Shown here piece by piece: positions 24,153 to 33,665 of a stretch of DNA of 60,781 nucleotides. How positions within the stretch are numbered: the stretch's first letter is position 1; every line of letters begins with the position of its first letter. Source of the DNA: Oscillospiraceae bacterium (GTDB taxonomy: Bacteria > Bacillota > Clostridia > Oscillospirales > Oscillospiraceae); assembly GCA_017410425.1 (NCBI GenBank), contig JAFQQV010000063.1:1-60781 (forward strand), in the 5' to 3' direction. The notes under the pieces are model-generated. The model was given only the letters and a program-made list of their open reading frames with translations. It ran no database searches and was not told where the DNA came from. A program made the translations under genes and the position numbers.

Positions 24153-25096
24153 TGGATAATTTCGTTAACAGCTTAGGCATTATTCTCTTTGCCACTCTGG
24201 TTTATGCCACCCCCCTGCTCTATGCAGCAATGGGCTCCTGCTTCTCCGAAGTTTCCGGTGTTGTCAACATCGGTATTGAGGGTATGATGACCGCCGGTGC
24301 CTTTGCCGGTACTGTCATTGCCTATTTCACCGGCAACCCCTGGATCGGCTTTATCTGCGGCGGTCTTGCAGGCGCATTCTTCGGCATGCTCCATGCGGTA
24401 GCTACCGTCAATCTGGGCGCAGACCAGACCATTGCCGGTACTGCCATTAACATGCTGGGCCCCGGCGTGGTTATAATGATTGCCCGCGTGCTCTTTAACT
24501 CCACCGATACCGTGCCCCTCACCGCAAGCCAGAAGATCCCTAAGCTCTTCCCCGGCATGTTCGACACCAGCACGGTCTTCGGCAGATTCATGGACAATGT
24601 CTTTGCCACCTATGCCTCCACCTACATCGTGTTCGCCGTGGTCATCCTCGTGTGGTTCGTGTTCTACAAGACCCGCTTCGGTCTGAGACTGCGCGCCTGC
24701 GGCGAGCATCCCAAGGCCTGCGAGACTCTGGGTATCAATGTTATCGCCATGCGCTTCTGGTGCGTGGTCATCTCCGGCTTCCTGTCCGGTCTGGGCGGCG
24801 CCTGCGTCACCATGACCATCTCCACCCAGTTCAGACCCATCTCCATCGTCGGTCAGGGCTTTATCGCCATCGCCGCTGTTATCTTCGGTAAGTTCAAGCC
24901 CCAGGGCGCCCTCATCGGCTGTCTGCTCTTCGGCTTCTGCTCCGGCCTGAAGGTTGTCCTTGGCGGTTCCTCCGGTATCGACATGCAGCTTATCTCCATG
25001 ATCCCCTATGTGGTAACTGTTATCGTGCTGGTTCTGTTTGTGGGTAAGAGCTCTGTTCCCGCAGCCTCCGGCAAGCCCTATATCAAGTCCAAGTAA
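24152..25096 (+). CDS. Nucleoside ABC transporter permease 2 (NupQ-like)
   Basis: 314 residues, about eight membrane spans. GVVNIGIEGMMTAGAFAGTV matches the paired permease motif of permease 1, and LRACGEHPKACETLGINVIA the cytoplasmic loop of YufQ-type proteins. The ATG overlaps the previous stop as TGATG; AAAGGAG is eight bases upstream. A GTG at 24149 is less likely. Completes a BMP-type importer. Confidence 0.92.
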   Translation: MDNFVNSLGIILFATLVYATPLLYAAMGSCFSEVSGVVNIGIEGMMTAGAFAGTVIAYFTGNPWIGFICGGLAGAFFGMLHAVATVNLGADQTIAGTAINMLGPGVVIMIARVLFNSTDTVPLTASQKIPKLFPGMFDTSTVFGRFMDNVFATYASTYIVFAVVILVWFVFYKTRFGLRLRACGEHPKACETLGINVIAMRFWCVVISGFLSGLGGACVTMTISTQFRPISIVGQGFIAIAAVIFGKFKPQGALIGCLLFGFCSGLKVVLGGSSGIDMQLISMIPYVVTVIVLVLFVGKSSVPAASGKPYIKSK

Positions 25097-25104
25097 ATCA
25101 GAAT

Positions 25105-25131
25105 GTAGGGGCGGATATTATCCGCCCGTAC
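25105..25131. repeat. GTAGGG-type palindromic repeat inside the operon
   Basis: GTAGGGGCGGATA and TATCCGCCCGTAC form an almost perfect inverted repeat between the permease gene and psuG. It has no T run, so it is more likely a dispersed repeat than a terminator, though it may stabilise the upstream message. Confidence 0.72.
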
Positions 25132-25150
25132 AAATTATAGGAGTTATTAA

Positions 25151-26062
25151 ATGAACAAGTATCTTGACATCGCACCCGAAGTGGCCCAGGCTCTGGCTGA
25201 GGGTAAGCCCGTTGTTGCTCTGGAGAGCACCATTATCTCCCACGGCATGCCCTATCCCCAGAACGTTGAGACCGCACTGAAGGTTGAAGAAGTTATCCGT
25301 GAAAACGGTGCTGTCCCCGCCACCATCGCCATCATCGGCGGCCGCCTGAAGGCAGGCCTGAGCAAGGAAGAGATCGACCATCTGGGTAAGGCCGGTCACG
25401 CTGTGACCAAGGCCAGCCGCCGCGACATGCCCTCCATCGTCGCCCGCGGCATTGATGGCGCCACTACCGTTACCACCACCATGATCATCGCCCACATGGC
25501 AGGCATCTCCGTCTTCGCCACCGGCGGCATAGGCGGCGTACACCGCGGCGCTGAGACCACCATGGACATCTCCGCTGACCTGGAAGAGCTGGGCCAGACC
25601 CCCGTTATGGTTGTCTGCGCCGGCGCAAAGTCTATCCTGGATTTAGGCCTGACCCTGGAGTATCTGGAGACCAAGGGCGTTCCCGTAATGGGCTTCGGCA
25701 CTGACGAGCTGCCCGCCTTCTACACCAGAAAGAGCGGCTTCGGCGTTGATTACCGCGTTGACACTCCCGAGGAGCTGGCAGCAATGTTCAAGGCACAGCG
25801 TGAGCTTGGCTTCAAGAACGGTATGCTGGTTACCAATCCCATCCCCGAAGAGTATGCAATGGACAAGGCTGTTATTGATGCAGCCATCGACCAGGCTCTC
25901 AAGGAGTCTGTTGAGCAGGGAATCAAGGGCAAGGAGACCACCCCCTTCCTGCTGGCCAGAGTTTCCGAGCTCACCGGCGGCGACAGTCTGGACAGCAATA
26001 TCCAGCTGGTATTCAACAATGCAAAGGTCGCAGCCCTCACCGCTGTTGAACTGTGCAAGTAA
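25151..26062 (+). CDS. psuG: Pseudouridine-5'-phosphate glycosidase
   Basis: Reversibly splits pseudouridine 5'-phosphate into uracil and ribose 5-phosphate. 303 residues. ALESTIISHGMPYPQN holds the catalytic Glu, VTKASRRDMPS the conserved Lys region, TTVTTTMIIAHMAGI and FATGGIGGVHRGAE the metal and phosphate sites, and FGTDELPAFYTRKSG the later family motif. It closes the importer operon, which suggests that pseudouridine is one transported substrate. The usual partner kinase psuK is not in this window. Confidence 0.95.
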   Translation: MNKYLDIAPEVAQALAEGKPVVALESTIISHGMPYPQNVETALKVEEVIRENGAVPATIAIIGGRLKAGLSKEEIDHLGKAGHAVTKASRRDMPSIVARGIDGATTVTTTMIIAHMAGISVFATGGIGGVHRGAETTMDISADLEELGQTPVMVVCAGAKSILDLGLTLEYLETKGVPVMGFGTDELPAFYTRKSGFGVDYRVDTPEELAAMFKAQRELGFKNGMLVTNPIPEEYAMDKAVIDAAIDQALKESVEQGIKGKETTPFLLARVSELTGGDSLDSNIQLVFNNAKVAALTAVELCK

Positions 26063-26074
26063 GACTCTGACAAC

Positions 26075-26108
26075 AAAAGAGACCGTATGTTGCATACGGT
26101 CTCTTTTT
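26075..26108 (+). terminator. Terminator after psuG
   Basis: AAAAGAGACCGTATG and its complement around TTG, ending in TTTTT. Confidence 0.92.
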
Positions 26109-26122
26109 ATGCGTATTTACGG

Positions 26123-26151
26123 TTGAAATACAGGGGCTTTGGCAGTATAAT
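26123..26151 (+). promoter_or_regulatory. Sigma-A promoter of the glycan-type operon
   Basis: TTGAAA and TATAAT, 17-bp spacer, 36 bases before the first gene. No other promoter or terminator is obvious until 34.8 kb. Confidence 0.8.
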
Positions 26152-26187
26152 AGATTGATTTAGTATTGTTATTTTAAGGAGCAATCC

Positions 26188-27168
26188 ATGGAAAATAAAA
26201 AATGCATGGTGTCCATCTGGTGTCTGTGCTATAACCACGAAGAATATATTGCCCAGACTCTGGACTCCTTCCTTGAGCAGGAGACGGACTTTCCCTTTGA
26301 AATAATCATAAGCGATGATGCTTCTACCGACGGCAGCGCAGATATTATCCGCAGCTATGCCGAAAAGTACCCCGACATCATCCGCCCCATGCTGCTTGAG
26401 GAGAATGTGTACTCCACCGGCAAAAACATGTTTGCCACCCTCTTTTTCGAAAAGACAAGGGGCAAGTATGTGGCGGTGTGCGAGGGTGACGACCACTGGA
26501 CGGATAAGAGCAAGCTGCAGCGTCAGGTGGATTTTCTGGAGGCACACGAGGACTATACTCTCTGCGTGCACAACACCACCCTGCACTACTGCGGCGGCGA
26601 ACAGGCCGACAGGCTGCTGCTGAATCATACTGAGGACCATGACATCAGCTTCAAGACCCTGCTCTCCGGCGCCAGCCGCTCCTACCACACCAGCGCAATT
26701 CTCGCCCGGCGGGAGATTATCTGCAATCCGCCTGACTTCTACTTTGTGGCCAATGCCAACGGCTTTGTGGATTATGCCATCGCCCTGTGGTGCGGCCTCA
26801 ATGGCAAGGTGCGCTATCTCAACAGAGCTATGAGCCTCTACCGCATCAACAGCGGTGAGGGCGCATGGAGCTCCGGCGTTGACAAGCAGTACCAGAAGCT
26901 GCGCAACTTTGTCAGAGGCGAGATTGAAATGCTTCGCACCCTCATCCCTCACACAGAAGGCGAAAAAAGAACTCTCGCCGAGCATGAGCTGCTGGAGCGC
27001 GAGTTTGAGCTTATGTATATTGAGGGCCGGGATATTGAACAGCGCCGCGGCCCCTACAGGGAAATTCTCAGAAAGCAGAGCGCAAAGTACCGCGTGTATA
27101 ATTTCCTCAAATCCTATGTGCCCGGCCTGTCCCGGGTCTATCGGAGGCTGAGAGGCTATATCGACTGA
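26188..27168 (+). CDS. Family 2 glycosyltransferase (copy A)
   Basis: 326 residues. The GT-A fold is shown by VSIWCLCYNHEEYIAQTLDS, IIISDDASTDGSADII (nucleotide-sugar site) and VAVCEGDDHWTDKSKLQ (the DxD-like EGDD with WTD). Nucleotide-sugar donor and acceptor are unknown. It is the first gene of a seven-gene, same-strand operon and a close paralogue of the third gene, which has exactly the same length; both end in a YRxxRGY motif. No membrane span; probably membrane-associated in the cytoplasm. Confidence 0.93.
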   Translation: MENKKCMVSIWCLCYNHEEYIAQTLDSFLEQETDFPFEIIISDDASTDGSADIIRSYAEKYPDIIRPMLLEENVYSTGKNMFATLFFEKTRGKYVAVCEGDDHWTDKSKLQRQVDFLEAHEDYTLCVHNTTLHYCGGEQADRLLLNHTEDHDISFKTLLSGASRSYHTSAILARREIICNPPDFYFVANANGFVDYAIALWCGLNGKVRYLNRAMSLYRINSGEGAWSSGVDKQYQKLRNFVRGEIEMLRTLIPHTEGEKRTLAEHELLEREFELMYIEGRDIEQRRGPYREILRKQSAKYRVYNFLKSYVPGLSRVYRRLRGYID

Positions 27169-27181
27169 AAGAGTTTAAGCA

Positions 27182-28624
27182 ATGAACGATAAAAAACAGC
27201 TTGTTTTTACAAACCTGATATGGCGCTTTATGGAGCGCTGCGGCGCACAGCTTGTGAGCTTCGTGGTGTCCATCGTGCTGGCAAGACTGCTGGAGCCGGA
27301 GCTTTACGGCACCATCGCCCTTGTCACGGTCATCACCGCTATCCTCAATGTATTTGTGGACAGCGGTATGGCAAACGCCCTGATACAGAAGAAGGATTCT
27401 GACGATCTGGACTTTTCCAGCGTTTTCTACTTCAATGTCTGCTTCTGCCTTGTGCTCTATGCGGGCCTTTTCGTCTGCGCTCCCCTTATTAGCCGCATCT
27501 ACAAGATGCCGGATCTGGTGCCCATCATCCGTGTGCTGGGCCTTACCATCGTTGTGTCCGGCGTGAAGAATGTGCAGCAGGCCTATGTGTCCAAGACCAT
27601 GCAGTTTCGCCGTTTCTTCTTCTCCACCCTGGGCGGCACTCTCTTCTCCGCCGTGGTGGGTATTGCCATGGCCTACATGGGCTACGGTATCTGGGCCCTG
27701 GTTATGCAGCAGCTTCTCAACGCCGCTGTGAATACTGCCATACTCTGGCTCACCGTGGGCTGGAAACCCAAGCGTATGTTCTCTTTTGAACGTCTCAAGG
27801 GGCTTATCTCCTACGGCTGGAAGCTTCTGGCTTCGGCGCTGCTGGATACTGTCTATCTGAAGCTTTACCAGCTGGTGGTGGGCCTTAAATATACTGCATC
27901 GGACCTTGCCTTCTTCAACAAGGGCGACCAGCTCTGTGTGCTGGTGGTGGAAAATATCAACGCCTCCATCGACTCGGTGCTGCTGCCGGTGCTTTCCTCT
28001 GAGCAGGATAATCGTGACTCCGTGCGTGAAATGACCCGCCGGGCCATCAAGACCAGCTCCTACATCATGATGCCGATCATGGCAGGTATGGCGGCCTGCG
28101 CAGAGCCTTTGATCCGCCTACTGCTGACTGAAAAATGGCTGCCCTGCGTGCCCTATATGCAGGTTTTCTGCGTGTGCTACGCGCTCTACCCCCTGCACAC
28201 TGCAAACCTCAACGCCATCAAGGCCATGGGCCGCAGCGACATCTTCCTCAAGCAGGAGATCATAAAGAAAGTTCTTATTACCGCGGTGATTCTTGCCACC
28301 ATGGGCATCAGCGCCTTTGCCATCGCCCTGGGTGAAATCGTAAGCGGTGTGGCATCCCTTATTATCAACGCATTTCCCAACCGCAAGCTCATGGGCTATA
28401 TGTACAGAATGCAGCTGAGAGACATTATGCCTGCAGCGCTGGCCTCCCTTGCCATGGCGGCTGTGGTCTGGCCTGTGACCCTTCTGGGCCTGCATGACAT
28501 TATTACCCTGCTCATCCAGGTGCCTCTGGGGGTTGTGGTGTATGTGGCGATTTCCGCCATCTTTAAGATTGAAAGCTTCAGCTTTATGCTGGGCATTGTG
28601 AAGAAACTGCTCCACCGTGGATAA
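27182..28624 (+). CDS. Polysaccharide flippase (PST/MATE-like, WzxC type)
   Basis: 480 residues with about 12-14 membrane spans. The N-terminal RFMERCGAQLVSFVVSIVLA and LEPELYGTIALVTVITAILN and the GMANALIQKKDSDDLDFSSV motif are typical of the lipopolysaccharide/teichuronic-acid exporter group of the MOP superfamily. It probably moves a lipid-linked glycan across the membrane. It sits between the two GT2 genes with 13- and 11-base gaps, implying they work on the same glycan. Confidence 0.92.
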   Translation: MNDKKQLVFTNLIWRFMERCGAQLVSFVVSIVLARLLEPELYGTIALVTVITAILNVFVDSGMANALIQKKDSDDLDFSSVFYFNVCFCLVLYAGLFVCAPLISRIYKMPDLVPIIRVLGLTIVVSGVKNVQQAYVSKTMQFRRFFFSTLGGTLFSAVVGIAMAYMGYGIWALVMQQLLNAAVNTAILWLTVGWKPKRMFSFERLKGLISYGWKLLASALLDTVYLKLYQLVVGLKYTASDLAFFNKGDQLCVLVVENINASIDSVLLPVLSSEQDNRDSVREMTRRAIKTSSYIMMPIMAGMAACAEPLIRLLLTEKWLPCVPYMQVFCVCYALYPLHTANLNAIKAMGRSDIFLKQEIIKKVLITAVILATMGISAFAIALGEIVSGVASLIINAFPNRKLMGYMYRMQLRDIMPAALASLAMAAVVWPVTLLGLHDIITLLIQVPLGVVVYVAISAIFKIESFSFMLGIVKKLLHRG

Positions 28625-28635
28625 AGGAGAAGAGT

Positions 28636-29616
28636 ATGTCTGAAAAAATTATGGTCTCGGTCATGTGCACCGCCTTCAACCATAAAGAATATATCCGCGA
28701 AGCTCTTGAGGGCATGGTGAATCAGCAGACCGATTTTGACTATGAAATTCTGATAAATGACGATGTGTCCACCGACGGCACCGCCGATATTGTCCGGGAG
28801 TATGCGGAAAAATATCCCGCTAAGGTCAGGGCCTTTTTCCCCGAAAATAACCTCTATTCCCAGAATATCGACGTTTATTATCACACATTTTTCCCCAATG
28901 CCAGAGGCAAGTATGTGGCCTTCTGCGAGGGCGATGATTACTGGACCGACATGACAAAGCTGCAGCAGCAGGTGGACTTTCTGGAGAGCCACCCGGAGTA
29001 TTCCGCCTGTGTGCACAATACCGAGCTTTTCTACTGTGCCGGAAACCATGAAAACGAGCCCCTGATAAAGCGTGAGGGTGAGCGGGATGTGGAGTTTGAG
29101 GATATTCTGCCCGGCATGAACAATGCCTGGCACACAAGCTCCCTTATGGCAAAGACCGAGCTGCTTAAAAATCCCCCCGACTACTATTATGTGGCCTGCG
29201 ATTATGGCTTTGGCGACTATCCCTACGGCATCTGGCTGAGGCAGAACGGCCCCGTGCATTTTATAGACCGCTGCATGTCAGTGTACAGGCTCAACAGCAA
29301 CGAAGCCTCATGGAGCTCCGGCGTTGACTATGCTACCGACAAGCTGGTGCGCTTTATCACCGGTGTTGTGGAGATGCTGAAATGCTTCCGCCACCATGTT
29401 CAGGACGAAAAACTTCTGCAGCTGGTGGACAGGTACATCAACGAGGGCATGTTCCAACTGCTGTATACCCAGGGCCGGGACAGGGAACTGCGTAAGCCCC
29501 CCTACAGGGATATACTCAAAAACAAGCCTCTTGAATTCCGCATCAAGAATCTTATCAAATGTGCCTTCCCCGGCCTGCACAAAATGTACAGAAAGCACCG
29601 GGGCTACGAAGAATGA
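28636..29616 (+). CDS. Family 2 glycosyltransferase (copy B)
   Basis: 326 residues, paralogue of the 26188 product. VSVMCTAFNHKEYIREALEG, ILINDDVSTDGTADIVREYA and VAFCEGDDYWTDMTKLQQQV are the GT2 signatures. The C-terminal half matches copy A (CMSVYRLNSNEASWSSGVDY versus SLYRINSGEGAWSSGVDK), so the two probably arose by duplication and may use different donors or acceptors. A GGAGAAGAG site precedes ATG. Confidence 0.93.
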   Translation: MSEKIMVSVMCTAFNHKEYIREALEGMVNQQTDFDYEILINDDVSTDGTADIVREYAEKYPAKVRAFFPENNLYSQNIDVYYHTFFPNARGKYVAFCEGDDYWTDMTKLQQQVDFLESHPEYSACVHNTELFYCAGNHENEPLIKREGERDVEFEDILPGMNNAWHTSSLMAKTELLKNPPDYYYVACDYGFGDYPYGIWLRQNGPVHFIDRCMSVYRLNSNEASWSSGVDYATDKLVRFITGVVEMLKCFRHHVQDEKLLQLVDRYINEGMFQLLYTQGRDRELRKPPYRDILKNKPLEFRIKNLIKCAFPGLHKMYRKHRGYEE

Positions 29617-29629
29617 AAGGAGCACATCC

Positions 29630-30826
29630 ATGAAAAAACTCATGCTGCTGGGCGGCGCGCAGTATCTGCTGCCCGTCATCAAGGAAGCAAAGGAACTGGG
29701 TATCTACACCATCTCCTGCGATTACCTGCCCGACAACATTGCCCATAAATATTCAGATGAGTACTGCAATGTCTCCATTATCGACAAGGAGGCCGTGCTC
29801 CAGGCCGCGCAGCGCCTGGAGATAGACGGCATCATGTCCTTTGCCTGTGACCCTGGTGTTGCAACGGCGGCCTACGTGGCAGAGAAGATGGGCCTTAACT
29901 TTGCAGGCGGCTATGAGTCCGTGTCCATCCTGCAGGACAAGGGCCGCTTCCGCGCCTTTCTGCGGGATAACGGCTTCAATGTGCCCTGGGCAAAGAGCTA
30001 TTCTCAGGCCGCTGAGGCCATGGCAGATGCAGGGAACTACCCCTGGCCCATGATCGTAAAGCCTGTGGATTCCGCCGGCAGCAAGGGCGTAAAGCGGGTG
30101 GACAGTATTGATGATCTGCCCGAGGCTATAGACTTTGCGCTGGAATTTTCCCACTGCGGCCAGTTTATTGTGGAGCAGTTTATCCAGCAGCTGGGCTCCT
30201 CCTCCGACTCTGACTGTTTCTCCGTGGACGGTGAGCTTAAGTTCTGCTCCTTTGATGAGCAGCTCTTTGACCGGGAGGCAGAAAACCCCTACACCCCGGC
30301 AGCCTATGTCTGGCCCAGCTCCATGCCCGATGATATCCAGGCAGAGCTTCGCAAAGAGCTGCAGCGTCTTATGACTCTGCTGAAGCTGAAGACCTCTGTT
30401 TATAATATCGAAACCCGCCAGGGCACCGACGGCAAGCCCTACATCATGGAAGTATCACCCCGCGGCGGCGGCAACCGCCTCAGTGAGGTGCTGGAGATGG
30501 CCACCGGTACAAAGCTGATTTCCAACGCAGTGCGCGCAGCAGTGGGTATGGAAGTGGACGAGATGGCAGACCCCGTTTACAAGGGCCACTGGGCAGAGAT
30601 TATTCTCCACAGTGATAAGGACGGCAAGTTCAAGCAGCTGTGGATAGCTCCCGAGCTTGAGTCCAGCGTTGCCCAGATTGACCTCTGGGTCAAGGCCGGC
30701 GACGAGGTTGAGCGCTTTTCCGGCGCCAACAAGGCCATCGGCACGCTGGTAATGAACTTTGCCGACCGGGAGACTACCGAGCGCTGCATGAGCAGCCACG
30801 ATTGGTATAAAGTTGTTGTTGAATAA
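29630..30826 (+). CDS. ATP-grasp protein A (carboxylate-amine ligase type)
   Basis: 398 residues. A Rossmann-like pre-ATP-grasp domain (MKKLMLLGGAQYLLPVIKEA) is followed by the ATP-grasp domain: WPMIVKPVDSAGSKGVKRV, FIVEQFIQQLGSSSDSDCFS, and the metal-binding EVSPRGGGNRLSEVLE. Such proteins ligate a carboxylate to an amine or thiol. Substrate unknown. ATG at 29630 with AAAGGAG is chosen; a longer open frame upstream overlaps the GT2 gene. Lies in the glycan operon 13 bases after copy B. Confidence 0.88.
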   Translation: MKKLMLLGGAQYLLPVIKEAKELGIYTISCDYLPDNIAHKYSDEYCNVSIIDKEAVLQAAQRLEIDGIMSFACDPGVATAAYVAEKMGLNFAGGYESVSILQDKGRFRAFLRDNGFNVPWAKSYSQAAEAMADAGNYPWPMIVKPVDSAGSKGVKRVDSIDDLPEAIDFALEFSHCGQFIVEQFIQQLGSSSDSDCFSVDGELKFCSFDEQLFDREAENPYTPAAYVWPSSMPDDIQAELRKELQRLMTLLKLKTSVYNIETRQGTDGKPYIMEVSPRGGGNRLSEVLEMATGTKLISNAVRAAVGMEVDEMADPVYKGHWAEIILHSDKDGKFKQLWIAPELESSVAQIDLWVKAGDEVERFSGANKAIGTLVMNFADRETTERCMSSHDWYKVVVE

Positions 30827-30853
30827 AATTTATATAGATTTGGAGATAGAATA

Positions 30854-32131
30854 ATGAAAAAAATGCTGATGCTGGGTACCAGCTACGGCACAATGCTGAT
30901 GCTGGAGTACGCCAGGAGCATAGGCGTGTACACCATCGTTACCGACTATAACGAGCCGGAAAATTCCCCCGGCAAGCTTATCAGCGATGAATACTGGATG
31001 ATCAACACCGGCGATCTTGACACGCTGGAGAAAAAGTGCCGCGAGGAAGGCGTCAACGCCGTTGTCTGCGGTATAAGCGAGTTTAACCTTGAGATGTGCA
31101 TGGAGCTGTGCAGGCGTCTGGGTCTGCAGTGCTACTGCACTCCCGAGGCCTGGCACTATTCCCGCGACAAGGTGGACTTCAAGGCTCTGTGCAAAAAGCT
31201 GGGTGCACCCCTTGCCACCGACTACTATCTCTCCGACCCTCCCACCCGCGAGGAGCTGGATCAGATAAAGTACCCCGTGGTGGTAAAGCCTGTTGACCTC
31301 AGCTCCAACCGCGGCATCAGCTATGTCCACAATGAGGAAGAGCTGCTGACCGCTATCGACTATGCTCTCGGCATGTCCAAGAGCCGGAAGCTGGTGGTTG
31401 AGCGTATGCTCCGCGGCGAGGAGTGGTACAGCTTTTACGCTATGGCTCAGGGCGAGGTGAGCCTTATGGGCCTGTGCGCCATGTACTCCCAGCCCGGAGA
31501 GCCCAAGTTCTGCTATTCCATCACCTCCTCCATCTCCAACCACGTGGAGGACTATGTAAATCAGATCGACCCCCATATTCAGAAGGTGCTGAAGGAAGTG
31601 GGCTGCCGCGAGGGTATTGCCTGGGTTCAGGCCATGCTGGATGAGGACGGACACTTCTACATAATCGAGATGGGCTACCGCCTTGACGGAGACATGATGT
31701 ATGTGCCCTTCAAGGCTCTGCTGGGCTTTGACACCGTCAAGTGGCTGGTGGACTATGCTTTGGGCGAGACCAACGATCCCAGGGATCTGCCCCCCTCCCA
31801 GAAGAAGGCCTTCAAGCGCTGCGGCTCCAGCTATATGCTCTGGACCAACAAGGGCGGCACCATAGCCTCCATCGAGGGTCTGGACAAGATTGCTGCCATG
31901 CCCGGTGTGATTGTGGACTCTCTGGCCCGTGTGGGTGATGAGGTCAAGGCTTATCTGCCCCTGGGCGATATCCTCTTTGACACTGATGACTGTGCTGCCA
32001 CCTGCGAATTTATAAAGCTGGTCAACGAGACCGTCTCCATCAAGAACACCGATGGCGAGGAAATGCTCATCTACTACGATGATTTTGACTATCTGATGAA
32101 GGTCTATGAAGAAGGCCTGCAGGGCAAGTGA
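30854..32131 (+). CDS. ATP-grasp protein B
   Basis: 425 residues, distantly related to ATP-grasp protein A. MKKMLMLGTSYGTMLMLEYA opens the pre-ATP-grasp domain; YPVVVKPVDLSSNRGISYV is the glycine/lysine ATP loop, KLVVERMLRGEEWYSFYAMA the second ATP contact, and YIIEMGYRLDGDMMYV the metal site. Two adjacent ATP-grasp ligases suggest two successive acylation or amidation steps on the same product. The C-terminal ~100 residues form an extra domain. GGAGA precedes ATG after a 27-base gap. Confidence 0.87.
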   Translation: MKKMLMLGTSYGTMLMLEYARSIGVYTIVTDYNEPENSPGKLISDEYWMINTGDLDTLEKKCREEGVNAVVCGISEFNLEMCMELCRRLGLQCYCTPEAWHYSRDKVDFKALCKKLGAPLATDYYLSDPPTREELDQIKYPVVVKPVDLSSNRGISYVHNEEELLTAIDYALGMSKSRKLVVERMLRGEEWYSFYAMAQGEVSLMGLCAMYSQPGEPKFCYSITSSISNHVEDYVNQIDPHIQKVLKEVGCREGIAWVQAMLDEDGHFYIIEMGYRLDGDMMYVPFKALLGFDTVKWLVDYALGETNDPRDLPPSQKKAFKRCGSSYMLWTNKGGTIASIEGLDKIAAMPGVIVDSLARVGDEVKAYLPLGDILFDTDDCAATCEFIKLVNETVSIKNTDGEEMLIYYDDFDYLMKVYEEGLQGK

Positions 32132-32141
32132 GGTTCAAAAC

Positions 32142-33665
32142 ATGCCTAACCATATAGATAAAAAAAGATTCATACCCATAGTGGCAATAATCCTTGCCAC
32201 TCTTGCGGTGGTGGCAATAAACCTCAATGCTGTTCAGGCTGCGGTGGACTCCACCTACGCATGGCTGGCTGAGAAGTTTGACTGGCTCTTTGTGCTGAGC
32301 AATCTCTGCGCCTTCGGCTTTTCCCTGTGGATCGCCTTCGGCCCCTATGCCAGGGTGAAGCTGGGCGGCGAGGATGCCAAGCCTGCATTCAGCAAGTTTT
32401 CATGGATTGCCATGATGTTTACCACCAGCTGCAGCGCGGGTCTTATAGTCTTCGGCTTTATTGAGACTACAATCTACTCCTCCACTGCCGTGCCCTTCCA
32501 TGCAGAGCCCTTCTCCATCGAGGCATATGAGTATGCCGCAATGTACACCCATTATCACTGGGGCTTCAACGCATGGACGCTCTACGTGCCTGCCACCGTG
32601 GCTGTGGGCTATATGCTCTACAACCGCGGCCACAGCCGCATCAATATGTCCACAGCCTGTATGCCGGTGCTGAAAAAGCATGCAAGCGGCATTCTCGGCA
32701 CACTTACCGATATTTTCGGCACCTTCGGTGCAATCATGGCGCCCGTCACCTCCATGGGTCTGGGTATGCCCCTGCTGACCCTGCTGATGCAGCGCATGTT
32801 TGGTATTGGCGATGAATATGTGAACGTGCTGCAGATCGTCATTCTCTTTATCTGGGTGGCGATGTTCGGCACCAGCATCTATCTGGGCCTTGAAAAGGGT
32901 ATCAAGCGCCTGTCCGATGCAAACGTATATCTGGCCTTTGTGTTCATGCTCTTTGTGGGCGCGCTGGCTGGCGTGTTCAATGTGCTCCGGGCCGAGATAA
33001 ACACCATCGGCATGTATTTGCAGAACTTCATCCGCATGGCAACCTATACCGACCCCTACGGTGACGGTGCATTTATCCGCAACTGGACCGTGTGGTACTG
33101 GGCATGGCTGATCGTCTACATGCCTCTCATGGGCGTGTTCAATGCCCGCATTTCCAAGGGCCGCACCCTGCGGGAGATTGCTCTGGGCCAGATGCTCTGG
33201 TGCTCTCTGGGCTGCTGGGTGGCAATGGCAACGCTGGGTAACTACGGTATCCGCGTGCAGATGGACGGCATTGCCGACATAGCCTCCGTGCTGCAGACTT
33301 CCGGCCAGCCCGCCGCCATTGTTGCAATTCTGGAGACTATGCCCCTCAAGAAGCTGATGATGGGTATTGTTGCCCTGCTCTGCTTTGTGTTCATGGCGAC
33401 TACCGTTAACTCCAGCGCCTTCGTTGCTGCGGAGACCACCTTTGTCCACAAGGATTCCGATTCTCAGGCACCCCGCTGGTGCAGAGTGTTCTGGGCGGCT
33501 ATCATCTGCCTTATCACCTTCGTTCTGCTGAAGGTGGGCGGATTCAACGCGGTGCAGGTGCTGGCTCTGCTCATCGGCCTGCCGCTGGCAATGCTGATGT
33601 TTGTAGTTGTTGCATCCGCTGTGAAAGCTATCGTGGAAGACCACGGAGGAAAGAAAAATGTCTGA
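32142..33665 (+). CDS. BCCT-family transporter (betaine/carnitine/choline type)
   Basis: 507 residues with about 12 membrane spans. The family signature is clear: TVWYWAWLIVYMPLMGVF and ARISKGRTLREIALGQM correspond to the BCCT tryptophan-rich segment and RISKGRTIRE motif. Members carry quaternary amines by ion symport or antiport. ATG at 32142, eight bases after GAGG, is preferred over an in-frame start at 32106 inside the ATP-grasp gene. It is unusual to find this transporter in a glycan operon; it overlaps the DegT gene by 8 bases, so the link is not accidental. Confidence 0.9.
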   Translation: MPNHIDKKRFIPIVAIILATLAVVAINLNAVQAAVDSTYAWLAEKFDWLFVLSNLCAFGFSLWIAFGPYARVKLGGEDAKPAFSKFSWIAMMFTTSCSAGLIVFGFIETTIYSSTAVPFHAEPFSIEAYEYAAMYTHYHWGFNAWTLYVPATVAVGYMLYNRGHSRINMSTACMPVLKKHASGILGTLTDIFGTFGAIMAPVTSMGLGMPLLTLLMQRMFGIGDEYVNVLQIVILFIWVAMFGTSIYLGLEKGIKRLSDANVYLAFVFMLFVGALAGVFNVLRAEINTIGMYLQNFIRMATYTDPYGDGAFIRNWTVWYWAWLIVYMPLMGVFNARISKGRTLREIALGQMLWCSLGCWVAMATLGNYGIRVQMDGIADIASVLQTSGQPAAIVAILETMPLKKLMMGIVALLCFVFMATTVNSSAFVAAETTFVHKDSDSQAPRWCRVFWAAIICLITFVLLKVGGFNAVQVLALLIGLPLAMLMFVVVASAVKAIVEDHGGKKNV

